A stretch of DNA of 64,000 bases. It comes from Arabidopsis thaliana (Eukaryota > Streptophyta > Magnoliopsida > Brassicales > Brassicaceae). The notes beneath the pieces are model-generated. The model saw nothing but the letters and a program-made list of their open reading frames with translations. It had not been told where the DNA came from and ran no database searches. Shown one piece after another: positions 1 to 12,000 of this stretch (its first letter is position 1; every line of letters begins with the position of its first letter). The position numbers were made by a program, and so were the translations under genes. The stretch lies in contig NC_003070.9 in the NCBI RefSeq assembly GCF_000001735.4, positions 11,092,001 through 11,156,000 of the forward strand. The letters are read 5' to 3'.

Positions 1-899
1 GTCCACGTCTCTTAATTGGGATCCACCAAGACGGTGACCGGTTTTTCTTCTCGTGTCCTCAGCCTCAAAGCCCATATGATAACTCTTCTATTGTTTTAGC
101 AGCAGATTTTCATATGAAGTTCGGTAGAGTTGAGGATGAATGGGTTTATCATATTCTGACATTAGGAACTGAAAATGTGAGGTGGAGGGAGATTATATGT
201 CCCTTTTCATATGATCCTCCTCGGGAAAAGCCGATATGCATCAATGGGGTTTTGTATTACATAAGTGTCGGTAGTTATTATTCACTTATAGGTTGCTTTG
301 ATGTTAGGTCTGAGAAATTCAAGTTTTTATATCTAAGCCCAGATTGCTTTCCAAACTGGTCTAGAAAATTGATAAACTATAAGGGTAAATTAGGTGTGAC
401 TATAATGGAAGATTATCATGGTGGATTTCCCCTTAAGTTGCGTATGTGGGTTCTAGAGGATGTCGAGAAAGAGGAATGGACGAGATATGCCTACACTTTG
501 AGGCCTGAGAATAAAGTCGAGGACAATGACTATGTATATGTTGTTGGGGCAACTGCTTCAGGTGAAATTGTTTTGACGAAACAGAATGCATATAAACCGT
601 TTTATGTTTTCTACTTTAGTCCTGAAAGGAACACTCTCCTAAGCGTTGAAATCCAAGGTGTTGGAGAAGAATGGTTTTATCATAATGTTTACTACTTTGT
701 AGACCATGTCGAGGATCTTAGGTTTGATGTTATGAAGACAACATATGCTGGAACATCTAGAAGCCCACCAAAACAGAGCACATCAACATCATCTAGAGAA
801 GATCATGAAGTGAGGACCCTTGCTCACCAGAAAGAAGATCGTCTTACGTTTGAGAGTGTTAACCAATTTGATGCTCTGCGTCTTTTAGAAGATGATTAA
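1..899 (+). CDS. F-box-type protein, C-terminal part; 5' end outside the window
   Basis: The reading frame is open from base 3 to the TAA at 897-899, so the 5' end, where the F-box itself would lie, is left of the window. The visible protein matches the F-box-associated region of the neighbour at 2365-3649 almost block for block, starting PRLLIG and ending near VEDLRFDVMKTTYA. Such proteins usually serve as substrate-recognition subunits of SCF ubiquitin ligases; this copy's target is unknown. Compared with the neighbour, about 73 codons are missing: after ADFHMKF the frame jumps straight to GRVEDEW, skipping the GLLY..PSTRQ..DPIGKQFKV section. The deletion keeps the frame. A protein could still be made, but part of the first F-box-associated repeat is lost. 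It may be a functional shortened gene or a pseudogene. Confidence 0.7.
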   Translation, partial: PRLLIGIHQDGDRFFFSCPQPQSPYDNSSIVLAADFHMKFGRVEDEWVYHILTLGTENVRWREIICPFSYDPPREKPICINGVLYYISVGSYYSLIGCFDVRSEKFKFLYLSPDCFPNWSRKLINYKGKLGVTIMEDYHGGFPLKLRMWVLEDVEKEEWTRYAYTLRPENKVEDNDYVYVVGATASGEIVLTKQNAYKPFYVFYFSPERNTLLSVEIQGVGEEWFYHNVYYFVDHVEDLRFDVMKTTYAGTSRSPPKQSTSTSSREDHEVRTLAHQKEDRLTFESVNQFDALRLLEDD

Positions 900-2364
900 A
901 ATTTACAGGTGTCAAAACCTGATTGCTTACCTTACTCCTCAAGTCAGCTGAAAAAGCTCTGTATTTGATGCAAGTTGTATTCTCTCTTTGTAACCATTAA
1001 TAAATCAAAGAAGTTCTTAAAAAAATTGTGTTTCTATTACGATTCTGTCAAATTTATATAAAGTCGGTAACATTAACACTAAAGATTTAAAGGAAGTAAC
1101 GGCCTTTGGAACTGTCTATCACACGAGTGCTAGATATGTTGCAATCAAGTGAATATAAAGGAGCTCGAAGTTCTTAACACAAGAGATCTGTGAGCTTGTT
1201 TGGTCGGTGACACATCAAGATTCATACTTCTAATAATGAATATTAATACTGTTAAGTCCAAAAGATATTTCATGTTCTAACATCAATCATAATCAAATAA
1301 ATAAAAAACATTAGTGGAAAAACATTGTCATTTCTACAATTGCAACAGCTACAGTTACAGTCACGATTTCTGCTGTAAGAAGCAGAGTGTTTCCTTTTGA
1401 TACGCTCTTGAACCAAAAACGTTACCTACCCAAAATATTTAGCCACCTTTGACTTTTTGTTCTTAAGATCTATCTCGGCAACTCAATTTTCCTCCTAATC
1501 TTCGGATTTTTCGCCTGCGCTTGATAAGAATCTCACTGAAAACACCTTCTACTTTATAAATATAGTGTTCCACCTCTAGTTCAAAGATTACATTCAAAGA
1601 GGTTAGAGTTTCATATTAAAAGGGATACACAAATTGTTTAGCTTTTATAAATCAGAAATGTATCAGATGAACAAAAAATGAATACATCTAAGGAAGTAAA
1701 GAAGGGACACTAGTTAATCTCATTCCTTTCTCAAAGGATCCAAAACAAGATTGAGTTTACAATACTATATTCTTTCGGAATAGATGGGATGTCAAAAGCC
1801 TACTCGACTATCCGGGTGAAATGAAGCATGCTCAGAAATTCAGAGTTGAAAAAAAATTGTGAATTTTGTCTCTATGTTTGTGAAGAAGTTAATAACCATA
1901 AATCTTATTTATTTATCGATTTTGGTTAATGTTTACATTTTTACGAATTGAAATCGACAAAGTTTATTAGTTTATCGTGTTTATTAATTTATAGAGTTTT
2001 TTATGTAGCAATATGTCATTGAATTATTTAGTAAAATATCTTCGAAATCTCTCCTTATAAAAAAAGAAATATCTACGGAAAAAAACAATTTCTCACGTTT
2101 ACATACTTTAAAGTTGAAATCTATAATATTTCGATATTTTCATTTCAAGAAAAACAGATTCATTGCCTTATAAAGAAAAAGTTGGAGAAAAATCAATGAC
2201 AATCCATAAAAATATTTGAATAGTAATTATTGACAATGTGGTAAAAATCTATAAAACACTTTAAGATCTCTCCACTTTTAAAATCAATAACTCTTCACAA
2301 ATTCATTTCCTAATAACCCTCAAGATATTTTCCATTTCTATATATATATTTCAGAGAGTCTTCG
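900..2364. other. Intergenic region between the two F-box copies
   Basis: No convincing gene. The first ~130 bases after the upstream stop resemble the stretch after the second F-box copy (3686-3850), so the tandem duplication includes 3' flanking sequence. The rest is AT-rich. A TATA-like run (tatatatatat, about 2340-2350) lies just before the second copy. Confidence 0.6.
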
Positions 2365-3649
2365 ATGAATCGACATTCATATCTCTCTCCCATGAATAAG
2401 ACGATCATGAATAGAGGAGCAAACTCAGATTCCATCCCTACTGATCTCATTTACGAGATACTCTCGAGATTGTCTGTAAAGCCAATCACTAGGTTTCGAT
2501 GCGTGTCGAAGCTATGGGAGTCCATTATTTGCCGTCAAGATTTCACCGAGTTATTCCACAACAGGTCCTCGTCTAATCCACGTCTCTTAATTGGGGTTAT
2601 ACAAGGTGGTGAGTGGAACTTCTTCTCGTCGCCTCAGCCTCAGAATCATTATGGGAAGTCGTCTCTTGTAGTAGCCGCCGATTCTCATATGAAGTTTTCT
2701 GAAGACAAACGCCCACGTTATTATAGCTATGCTTCTGGTTTGCTATATTTCCCTAATATACGTATCTCAAACCATAATGACGATGTAGTGCGTGTGATAT
2801 GTAACCCTAGCACAAGACAGTATGCGATCTTACCACCTGACCTGAGAACAAGGTACCGAGACTCAGGGCGGCTTTTTAGGGTTTGATCCGATTGGCAAGC
2901 AATTCAAGGTTTTGGTCTTTAACCGTAGAGTCGATGATGAATTGGTTTATCATATTTTGACATTAGGAACTGAAAATGTGAGGTGGAGGGAGATCATATG
3001 TCCCTTTACCTATGGACACTATGGTTTTAGTTGGGAACATATATGTATCAATGGGGTTTTATATTACATAGCTAAAGACCCTAATGATATGATAGTTTGC
3101 TTTGATGTTAGGTCTGAGAAATTCAAATTATTACATCTAGCCCCATCCTTCGTTCGTTTTTGGTCTACTATATTGATAAACTATAAGAATAAACTAGGTG
3201 TGATTAATTTGGAGGATGATTATGATGGTGGATATCTCCTTAAGTTACGTATGTTTGTTCTAGAGGATTTCGAGAAACAGAAATGGACTACATATGTCCA
3301 CACTTTGAGGGATGAGAATAAAATCAAGGACAATGACAATGTTTATGTTGTTGGGGCAACTGCTTCAGGTCAAATTGTTTTGGCGAGGAATAAGGCATAT
3401 AAACCGTTTTATGTGTTTTACTTTAATCCCGAAAAGAGCACTCTACAAAGTGTTGAAATCCAAGGTGTTAGAGAAGAAGAAGATTGGTTTCATAGAGTTT
3501 ACTACTTTGTAGACCATGTCGAGGATCTTAGGTTTGATGTTATGAAGACAACATATGCTGCAACATCGATAAGACCAGCAGAACAGAACACATCAACATC
3601 ATCTAGAGAAGATCATCTAGTGAGGACCGTTAAACGTAAGAGAGCGTAA
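2365..3649 (+). pseudogene. F-box protein gene with a one-base frameshift
   Basis: The first frame (ATG 2365 to TGA 2884-2886) has an N-terminal F-box at about residues 24-65 (IPTDLIYEILSRL..RFRCVSKLW) and the first half of an F-box-associated domain. The second frame continues the same protein from GFDPIGKQFKV through VEDLRFDVMKTTYA to the stop at 3647-3649. The switch occurs at a run of five T at about 2874-2878: removing one T would give an uninterrupted RLLGFDP join. I see no intron that would fix this, so I call it a pseudogene. A short spliced form or an error in the base run remains possible. It is a tandem duplicate of the gene ending at 899, and the two have decayed differently. The expected role of the family is SCF E3 substrate adaptor. 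Confidence 0.75.
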
Positions 3650-4872
3650 ACAAATTTGATGCATTGTGTCCTTAACAAGATGATTGAAATTTTACAGGTG
3701 TTAAAACCTGATTGCTTACTTTACTCTTCAAGTTAGCTGAAAAAGCTCCCTATTTAATACAAGTTGTATTTGTATTTTCTCTCAATGTAAACATTAAGTT
3801 ATAGTAAAAAAAAATCTGAAGAAATTATGTTTTTATTAAGATTCTGTCAATTTTGATTTTGATTTATTAGTCACTAAGCCTGAGTAGAGAAATTTAGAAA
3901 TTAGAACCCTATACGAGTGAAAAACATAAGATAAAAGGCAAAAGGTAAGTGTGGCGCCACATAATTTGAGATAAGATACTTAATGTGGACTTTATTTCAG
4001 AGAAAATACACATTACACAAACGCAAACACAAGGAAACCACGACAATGGGACAAGTTCAATCACCAACATATATACAACAAAATCAACCAATCCTTTTGT
4101 GATTTTTGTGGAACATTTGTCTAAAACTTCTCGGGCAATTCATCTGCTGACGAAACCCTCCTTTCCGGTTTCCATTGGACACAAAACTCGTCCAGTCTTC
4201 CATCATTTGTCTTAAATCCTTGAGCTTACTTTCTTGTCCAAAGCAACAATTCCCATGCATTATGCAAATTTTGGTAATATCCCAGTGTCTTTGGCAGAAA
4301 TTTCCAAAGTGTGTCATGTCGAGAAATCTTATTTTGAGCCCGATTTTCTTGACATATTGATCAGCTTTGATCCTGTTAAGCACCTTTTGCTCGTTTTTGC
4401 CAGGGAATCTTAGTCTGGACTCATACCAATAGTTGTAGAACTTGATTGTTTTACGGTTAGAAATGACGAATTTAAATCCGCCATTGGCTGTATTGTGGGT
4501 GTCACTAAGATTTCCGTTGAAGAATAAATCGCAAGCGATCTGAAAATCCGCATCCGGATCAAATTGAGGAAATGGATCTCGAAGCCAAAGTATATCCATG
4601 TCCTTTTTCACAAACATTTGGCGGAAAAACAATATTTGAATATATCTATACAAATTCTCAAGCTAAATCAGTAACATAGATAAAGTAAACAACCTAAATT
4701 CTCAAACCAATACCAAACCAAATTTCACAGCTAGATCAGTTTAAAATTTTAAAAAAAAACTAAATTACTTAACCAAATAAAAATAAAAATAACCAAACTA
4801 ACATAGTTTTAATAACCAAATGTCCATCATAAATTAAACATGCAAAACTTAGAGAGCTACCGTGAAGAGGAA

Positions 4873-4885
4873 GTTATATCCAAGC
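4873..4885. repeat. LINE target-site duplication, left copy
   Basis: The 13 bases GTTATATCCAAGC are repeated exactly at 8480-8492. In the minus-strand host gene they encode part of the LGYN segment, which is duplicated on both sides of the LINE. Confidence 0.93.
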
Positions 4886-7800
4886 ATTTTTTTTTTTTTT
4901 TTTTTGCTAAAATGTTAATATTCATATAAATGAAAGTTCGGACTTACATATTGCAGTACCTAAAACAAATGCAATTTTGGCAAAAAAAGGTAAAAACAAG
5001 ATTACAATAATTTTGGAAAAGATTTGGGTAAATCTATCGGATCCATCGAATCATTAAATTTCGCCAACGTTTTCTTTTTTTTCGAGCAGTGATAATATTA
5101 CGAACCTCTCGGTCGATGAAGTGAAAAACAGTAGCAGGAGAGATAAAGATCGAGTTGTGAAGCACATTGTTTCTTTGTTTCCAGAGGTGGAAGACAGAAG
5201 CTTGAGCTGCAATTTTGCGAAGGAGAGAAGGAGCCTTAGACGAATTAATACGAGTCCAGGACAGTAGCTCAGCCCAAGAGTTGAAAATGGCTTGCGAAGG
5301 GGTCAATCTGAAGAAAACAAGTTTCCAGATTACAGCCGAGAAGACACAATACAGCAGTAGATGGTCTCTAGATTCAGGCCGAGAAGAACATAGACAACAG
5401 TCTGTTGTAGTTGTGACACCCCAGGCTGCAAGCCTTTGTCTTGTTGGCAATCTGTTTAGGTGAGAGACCCACATGTTGAAGGCATGTTTGGGGACTGAAC
5501 CCTTAAACCATACAGACTTGGTCCAATCCTTAACAGGTTTCTTTGGTCTCATAGCTTCCCAAGTTCTAGCAGCAGAGAAACCGTGACAAGTGAAATCATC
5601 AACAATCCAGACAAAGGTGTCCGGTGAAGAGTCAAAACAAGGCAACGCAATGGTTGTTAGGTGAATAAGCAAGGCAAGTGCCTGGTCCGTTCTAGGCGGA
5701 GAGATGAGCCAACCAACATCAGAGCAAGCGTCAGCAACCTTAGCCTGGATAGGGATACACAATGCTCTAGGGCCCGACGACCCAAACAACTTAAACAGAG
5801 GGCCAAGGGGACTCCAGTTATCGAACCAAAAGGATATTTTTTTCCCATCCCCTAATACACTAAACAAGAATCTGCCAGCAACAGTTCTTAATCTCAACAG
5901 AGATCTCCAAGTCCAGGAGTCTGTTGCAGATTCGTCGATTTCCCAAAAAGACTTGTTTCTAAAGTTGTGAAATTTGTGCCACGCAGCCCACAGAGACTCT
6001 TTTTCAGAAAAATAATAACCAGACTAATCTTAAACAGAGAGTTGTATTCAAGACCGTGAATCTCCTAAGGCCTACTCCCCCTTCCTCTTTAGGCAAACAA
6101 ACTTCGGACCATGCAACCTTTGCCCCTTTCTTCACGTCAATATTGCCAGACCAAAGGAACCGAGCACATAAAGCCTCGATTCTTTTCACGCAGCCCTTTG
6201 GCAAAATAAACGTAGAGATCCAGAAATTAATAATCCCAGAGATGACTGAAGCGATCAGTTGAACACGTCCCGCAAAAGAAAGGCATTTCACAGACCATGA
6301 TCTAAATCTCTTAGCCAGCTTCTCCAAAAGAGGGCCATACTCAGCTATCCTCAATTTCCTACACATCAAGGGCAGTCCCAAGTATCTCATAGGTAGGGTT
6401 CAAATAGGGAAATCATACCTTGCAATGGTGGAAGCCTCAATACGATCCAATCCAGCCAGGTATAAATGGGTCTTCTCTCTGTTCAATACTAAACCCGACC
6501 AAAAAGCAAAGTCCTCCAACGCCTCACTAATACCATGAAGTGAGGAGCTGCCACCATCAAAGAAAACCATAATATCATCTGCAAACATTAGGTGAGAGAT
6601 TGATAGTGGAGAAGTTTTTGGGTGGTAATGAATATAACCAGCCTGGAACCTTGAATTCAAAAGACTAGAGAACACCTCCATAGCTAAAACAAAGAGAAAA
6701 GGGGAAAGTGGATTCCCTTGCCTCAGCCCTCTGGTACTCTTGAAGAAACCACCTGTGTTCCCATTAACACAAACAGAGAAGGTGGGAGTAGAAATGCATT
6801 GCGTGATCCAGTAAACAAATCTGTCCGGAATACCAATAGCCTTTAAAGCAGAGATGATAAAATCCCATCTGATGGAGTCAAAAGCCTTTCTCAGATCCAC
6901 TTTTAACATTCCTCTAGGATCAATATTCTGCCTATTATATCCCTGCACTAACTCAGTAGCCAACAAGACATTTTCTGCTAGAAACCTCCCTGGCAGGAAA
7001 GCAGATTGAAAGGGGGATATAACCTGCGAAAGAAGACACTGAAGTCTGTTCGTAAGCAGCCTAGCAATGACCTTATACAGAGTGATAGGACCAAAGTCGT
7101 TGCAAGAAATAGGCCTAAAATCATTCATTTTTGAGGCATTCGTGATTTTAGGGATGAGGACCAAAGTCGTTGCATTCCACTGCTTCAACAAAACACTAGA
7201 CGTGAAGAACTCACTCACCGCATCCGTCACCTCAGTGCCTATAACACTCCAAGTCTCTTTAAAAAATTCAACAGGAAACCCATCCGGCCCTGAGGTCTTG
7301 TTGCTGGGAAAAGAGAAAAAAGCTGACTTAATATCCTGACGAGAGAAAGACATGGCCAACTCTTTCTTCTGATCATGAGAGCATCTGAAAGGCAGGAGCA
7401 AATCGAAATCCTCTTGAATAAGCATAGGTGGACCCACTTCTCCACCAAGAAGATTAGAAAAATATTCAATGCAATGCTCTTTAATTCCCAACTGAGTATC
7501 AATCTTAACACCGTTGTCATCTATGATGATGTGAATTGTATTAACAGCTTTTCTTGAGTCTGCCATCCTGTGGAAATAAGACGTGTTACTATCTCCCTCA
7601 CCCATCCAAGTAACCCTTGACCGCTGACAAAAGAAACTTTCTTCAGCTTTAACTAGGATGAGCCATTTCCTCTGGGCTTCCATCTCTAGAGCAGCATTCG
7701 GAATTGTCGGATCAGACAAAGTCTTGTTTTGGCGATATAAGACCAGATTGTGAGCTTCTTTAACTCTTTTCTCCAAGTTTGAAAAATTCTCCATGCTGAA

Positions 7801-8479
7801 GGTTCTAATAGGATTCTTAAGCGCCTTTAGCTTCTTAGACATTTTGAACATGGAAGAGCCCACCACATTGATCGAATACCAGAGCTCACCAACCAGAGAA
7901 ATAAAGTCAGGGTTTTGAAGCAAGAAGTTATAAAACCTGAAAGGTCTTTTTTCTCTATGCATAAGAGGGTTGATAATAACTCCACAAGAGGCATGATCCG
8001 AGAAGTCTGGTTCCCCAAAAACAGCATAGGCAGACGGGAAGCGGGAGCACCAACTCTCATTAACAAGGATTCTATCTAGCTTTTTAGCAACCGGCCTTGT
8101 AGCAGACTTGTTCCACCAAGTGAAGGTATTACCCTTAAAAACAAGGTCACATAACTCCGCTTCGAAAAGACAATCTCTGAATACCTTCATTCTTCTATTC
8201 ACATTGAGCGAAGTAGCCTGAGAATGTTCAGCAGGGCATAAAACCTGATTAAAATCACCCAACATAATCCAAGGCTTGCCATTTCCTGATAAAGACACTG
8301 ACAAAAGCAACAACTCCTCCCACAACTCTTTTCTGGTGATTGCCTCATTAGCAGCATAGACAATAGACACAACAACCGAGTCATCTGAATCCGGAAACAT
8401 CACCTCACAAGTAACCATTTGCAAAGATTTTGCAATGATTATCACTCTCACAGTCGGATGCCAAACTACCCAAAATTTG
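4886..8479 (-). mobile_element. 5'-truncated L1-type LINE retrotransposon
   Basis: A non-LTR element on the minus strand. Its 3' end is a 19-base poly(A) (poly(T) at 4887-4905 on the plus strand). Its 5' end at 8479 lies inside the endonuclease domain, a typical truncation. A 13-bp direct repeat (GTTATATCCAAGC, 4873-4885 and 8480-8492) flanks it, which defines the insertion. It sits in exon 2 of a sugar-transferase gene in the same orientation. The first open reading frame of a full LINE is missing. Confidence 0.92.
5034..8478 (-). pseudogene. LINE ORF2: endonuclease remnant, reverse transcriptase, zinc-binding C-terminus
   Basis: The protein is carried by frames at 8490-6400, 6390-6004 and 5897-5034. 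In order: the C-terminal part of an APE-type endonuclease (MLGDFNQV, LDRILVNESW, FSDHASCG); reverse transcriptase (GPDGFPVEFF, FQSAFLPGR, KAFDSIRWDF, GLRQGNPLSPFLF and the catalytic FADDIMVFF); then the plant zf-RVT region (VPKHAFNMWV..LPTRQRL..CCLC..ESRDHLLLYC). Only two lesions separate the frames. One is an in-frame TGA at about 6399-6401 between DFPI and TLPMRYLG. The other is one extra T in a T-run near 6012 that shifts WLLF to SEKESLW. So few lesions suggest fairly recent insertion. It cannot mobilise itself. Confidence 0.88.
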
Positions 8480-8492
8480 GTTATATCCAAGC
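8480..8492. repeat. LINE target-site duplication, right copy
   Basis: Exact copy of 4873-4885, directly abutting the truncated LINE 5' end. Confidence 0.93.
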
Positions 8493-9280
8493 TTAAGCAG
8501 AGAACCTAAGAACTCGGTTCGGCGCCACATCATCTTGAGGTAATCCGCCGCCATGAACTGCGTCTCGCTGGAGAAATCAACTCCGGTAGTCCTCAGAAAG
8601 AAGCAACGGCGGGGGAAAACTTCCAAGCACCTTGAGTAGGCTTTATCGTCCATACACACCACCACAACGTGGCGGAGTAGCCGCTAGGTCCCTTCGCCGA
8701 TTCGAAAGCCTTCAAGAAACACATCAAACGTGGAATTTGGTTCCGCCCAAGCCTGATTCATTATCGTCACTATCACCGTCTTCTCCTTGGTCGATGCTTC
8801 TTTTAGGATTCTTGCCAAATTTCTCCTATCTTCTGCCTCAATCTATCCACAAAACAAAACTAAAGTACTTTAATGAACATGCTCTAGTAAGAATCCTCCA
8901 TTTATATATTTTAAGACTACTTCTCTAGGACTATACTTGCCTTAATAATATAAAATTGGATACATCACTAGTTTTTTTTCAGGCAAACACATATATAATA
9001 TACTTCAACTTGATTGATATACAACATGCTTCCAATAATATGATAAATGTGTAGATCATAAAGTTAGGTTACAAACGGTATCAGTATTGTTAGAGCTTTG
9101 TTTGACTCCAATCAGCGGCGGTACAAACGCTGAAAAGCTTGAAATTTGCTGCAGCGGTAGAGGCAGTGGCTGAACAAGTGACGCCAAATAGTAAATAACT
9201 AGAGCCAGCAAAACTGTCGAAACAAATAGAAATACATTCCACTTGACCACTATCCACTTTGCTTGAAGTAGCAATGACAT

Positions 9281-10330
9281 CTGTCTCAGCGGCAGCGACT
9301 CTAGACCGCGGCTGCTGTTGACGGAGGGGCAATTGTTGGCCGCCTTTTTCTTAGGGATGATTATACTTCGAATATAGTCTTTAAGTCAAATCTCTTTCGC
9401 TTAGTATTGCTATGTGTACTTCTTGACTCATGCGTGCAATAGATTAAATACATCCCCGATTGTTTGTGTTAACATTTTTTCTAAAGTGTAACCCACAAGT
9501 TTAACCGTTCTAAGTTAAATTAATTTGTTAATTGTGAACGTTAAAGAGCAACGGGAATATATTTTTTTTCTTTTGGCGTCTATGTTCATACTTTGTAATT
9601 AGAAGTTTTCTAGTATATTTTTAATAAAGTTCGTTTGTTGTTCTTTTTTATTTGCAAATTAAAATGCGAATTTCATTTTTTTGTTCGTTTGATATAATCT
9701 GAGTGATAGCTAAATTGAATATTGTTGTGAAAAAATCAATGCGTGTCTATATGTATTAAATTTATTAGATGTTGTTGTCAAAAAGATGCATTAAATATAT
9801 TTTTTTCCTTGGCCAGGTAGAAGACTAGAGTATAGTGACTATCGACAATCTTTTTCCAAGGCACCGTGAACGTTATCAAATTAGCTGGTATTATTAGCTT
9901 GTGTGGCTTTACTGTGACGTATAAAAGTAAATCAATACCAATAATAAATACAATCAAAAGAAGATTTGAAGTTTTTTCTTCTATAAATGATTTTCACTAA
10001 CAAGCGTATAAGATTATAATTTGTCTATATATGATTTCATTTACAACCGTATAAGAATCACTTTAGTGGTAGTGTAGTACACTAATACTAATATACAATT
10101 TGCAAAATTGATCGTCATCTTTTACCTTTGATTGTATCCGTTTGACGTTAACTAAGATTGGAGTCATATATTGGACTTACAAAAAAAAATTCACAATGAA
10201 CAGTCTTAAGACCATGTCTATAAAGCCTCTCTGATTAAAAAGATAAGAAATTCAGAATCCATAATCAAGACTAAAAAAAAAAGGATAAGAATCTCAACAT
10301 TGTGACTTGTGAGAAGAGATTGTCTAATGA
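9281..10330. other. Intergenic region
   Basis: AT-rich sequence upstream of the broken sugar-transferase gene and left of the TIR element. I see no gene and no clear repeat structure. Confidence 0.5.
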
Positions 10331-10887
10331 GAGCATCTCCAATGGATGCAAAATGGAGTTCTCATTGTTGGTTCTCTTGAAAAAAGAGTTGAAAAATAAA
10401 TCAAAATGGATTAAAAGAGAGAGAGCTGTCTCTCTTGAGAGAGTTTTTGAGAGAGATGAGAGACGATGACGTGGTGCGTTATCATTGGTCAGTTGGTTTT
10501 AACAAAACAAGCAAAAAAAAAAGCGTGAAAAGAACCCAAACATTATTTCGTTTCCCCCAACTCTTTCTCTCTCTCTCTCTGTTCTTTGCTGAAACATGCG
10601 ATGCCGATTGCTTCTGATTTCTCCTGTGATTGAGGTCACAACTGAGGCTGCTGGCGACGATTGAAGGTAGTACTGAGTGTTTGGGCAGAATTCATCATTT
10701 GCAGAGCCGCATGTCACGATCGGAGTGAGAGAGATGATGCAAATCGGAGATTCATATCGACCTCTGGAGAGTAATCGATGAAGGAAGCTCGTAAATCGTA
10801 ATTGGTAAGAATCTACTTCTTTTTTGTTCTGTCAGATTGATAATCCATATAGGATTTATTTCTTATAAACGTTATGTTTTGGCTTCA

Positions 10888-11068
10888 TTGTTTAAAGCTT
10901 CTCCTGATTCTATCTTGATCATTGTTTCTAATCATATCGATGTTTTGACTTACGTTGCTTGGAAGCTCTCTGGTTTTCAGGTGAATCGAGTTCTTGGATC
11001 TGGTATACTAATCTTCTTGGTTCCGATTCTTAATCGCAGATCATCTCGATGTTAATGCTCTAGATGTA
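10888..11068 (+). pseudogene. Captured fragment of an L-lactate dehydrogenase gene
   Basis: Translation gives [11 protein letters not shown], then [14 protein letters not shown], then VNRVLGSG. After one small insertion in TGGTA(TA)CTAAT the frame changes and continues [17 protein letters not shown]. These segments are the conserved core of plant L-lactate dehydrogenase, including the [20 protein letters not shown] region. Sequence on both sides does not continue the enzyme. The catalytic histidine region is absent and the frame is broken, so this is a fragment. It lies entirely inside the inverted-repeat element at 10331-12012, which makes transposon capture the simplest explanation. Confidence 0.8.
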
Positions 11069-11972
11069 AAGGTCAGTTTCTATCTAAATTAGGGGTTTGT
11101 GTAATAAAGCTGTGCTTTTTTTGTTTATAGACTGCGATTAAGGAGTGATTAGCTAGTTTTTATATGGTTTAGTGTGATAAAAATCTATGCTTCTGTTGTT
11201 TAATACTGCAGCTACAGAAGTGTAGAGGAGTTTCACATAGACTTTCATCTCAAATACTTATGGTTCTTTGCCTTATTCGTTTTCAGGTTATCTTTGTGTG
11301 AAGAAGTTGCAGGTTTTGGTTTGAAAAATTGCAGCTTTTAATTTTTTGAGTTATAGATTGCAGGTTATTTGCATGTTTTGGTTTGAGAAATTGCAGGTTT
11401 CTGCAAGGTTTGGTTTAAGAATACGAAGCAGCACTACCTTCTTTCCAATAACTGAAAGATAGTGAAGATGGAGGTTGAGTTGTAGGTTTCATGAGTTGCA
11501 AGTGTTTGATGAGTTACAGTTTTTTCTTAACAATGATTTGAGACTTTGGGTAGTTGCAGGTTTTCAATTTGAGACTTTGAATTCATATATCAATATTCCA
11601 GTTTGTTTTCTGCAATGTTTCAGCCATATCTTAACAAAGTTTAAAAATCTTGAGTTAGTTCTTTGTGAGGCAGATGAAATTATTTCAACTCAGATATTAT
11701 CATATGCAAAGATGGCAACTAATCTCTCCCTATAGACCGACCATATCATGATTTTATTACACTAGTTGGTTGTTTGACAACAACATCAATAGAATTTTTC
11801 ACACTATTACAACAATTTCAACATCAAACATTTCAACATTTCGATTTCAAAATCAATAGAATTTATTTTCTGAGAACTCTACAAAGAGAGACTACCATTG
11901 GACTTTACAAAACTAAAAAAAATAACATAAGTTCTCATCTCTTCAATTTTAAAATTTTATTCTTAAAAAAAT

Positions 11973-12000
11973 GGTGAGAGTCCCCTAGGAGGCTCTCACC
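11973..12000. repeat. 28-bp imperfect palindrome next to the right TIR
   Basis: GGTGAGAG at the left pairs with CTCTCACC at the right around a CCTAGG centre, with only two mismatched positions. It directly abuts the right terminal inverted repeat. Confidence 0.85.

Larger units (their letters stand above)
4084..9280 (-). pseudogene. Nucleotide-diphospho-sugar transferase (GT77-like), split by a LINE
   Basis: Three pieces of one minus-strand gene can be read. Exon 1 (about 9280-9072) encodes a short cytosolic tail and one membrane anchor (FLFVSTVLLALVIYYLA), as in type II Golgi glycosyltransferases. Exon 2 starts near 8842 after an AG and reads IEAEDRRNLARIL..EKTVIVT..NQAWAEPNS..FLEGFRIGEGT, then an in-frame TAG at 8684-8686, then VVVCMDDKAYSRC..YLKMMWRRTEFLGSLLKLGYN. 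There a LINE interrupts it. The last codons, NFLFT, resume at 4872-4861 before a GT donor. Exon 3 (4602-4084) begins DMDILWLRDPF, containing the metal-binding DxD, and ends with the conserved CIMHGNCC..MEDWTSFVS block. The family (PF03407) acts on cell-wall or glycoprotein glycans. Both the stop and the insertion should inactivate it. Confidence 0.8.

Noticed and set aside
1300-1400. Hydrophobic frame TVTVAVAIVEMT on the minus strand, possible membrane segment of a gene relic
   Set aside because: Too short and without any conserved neighbour.
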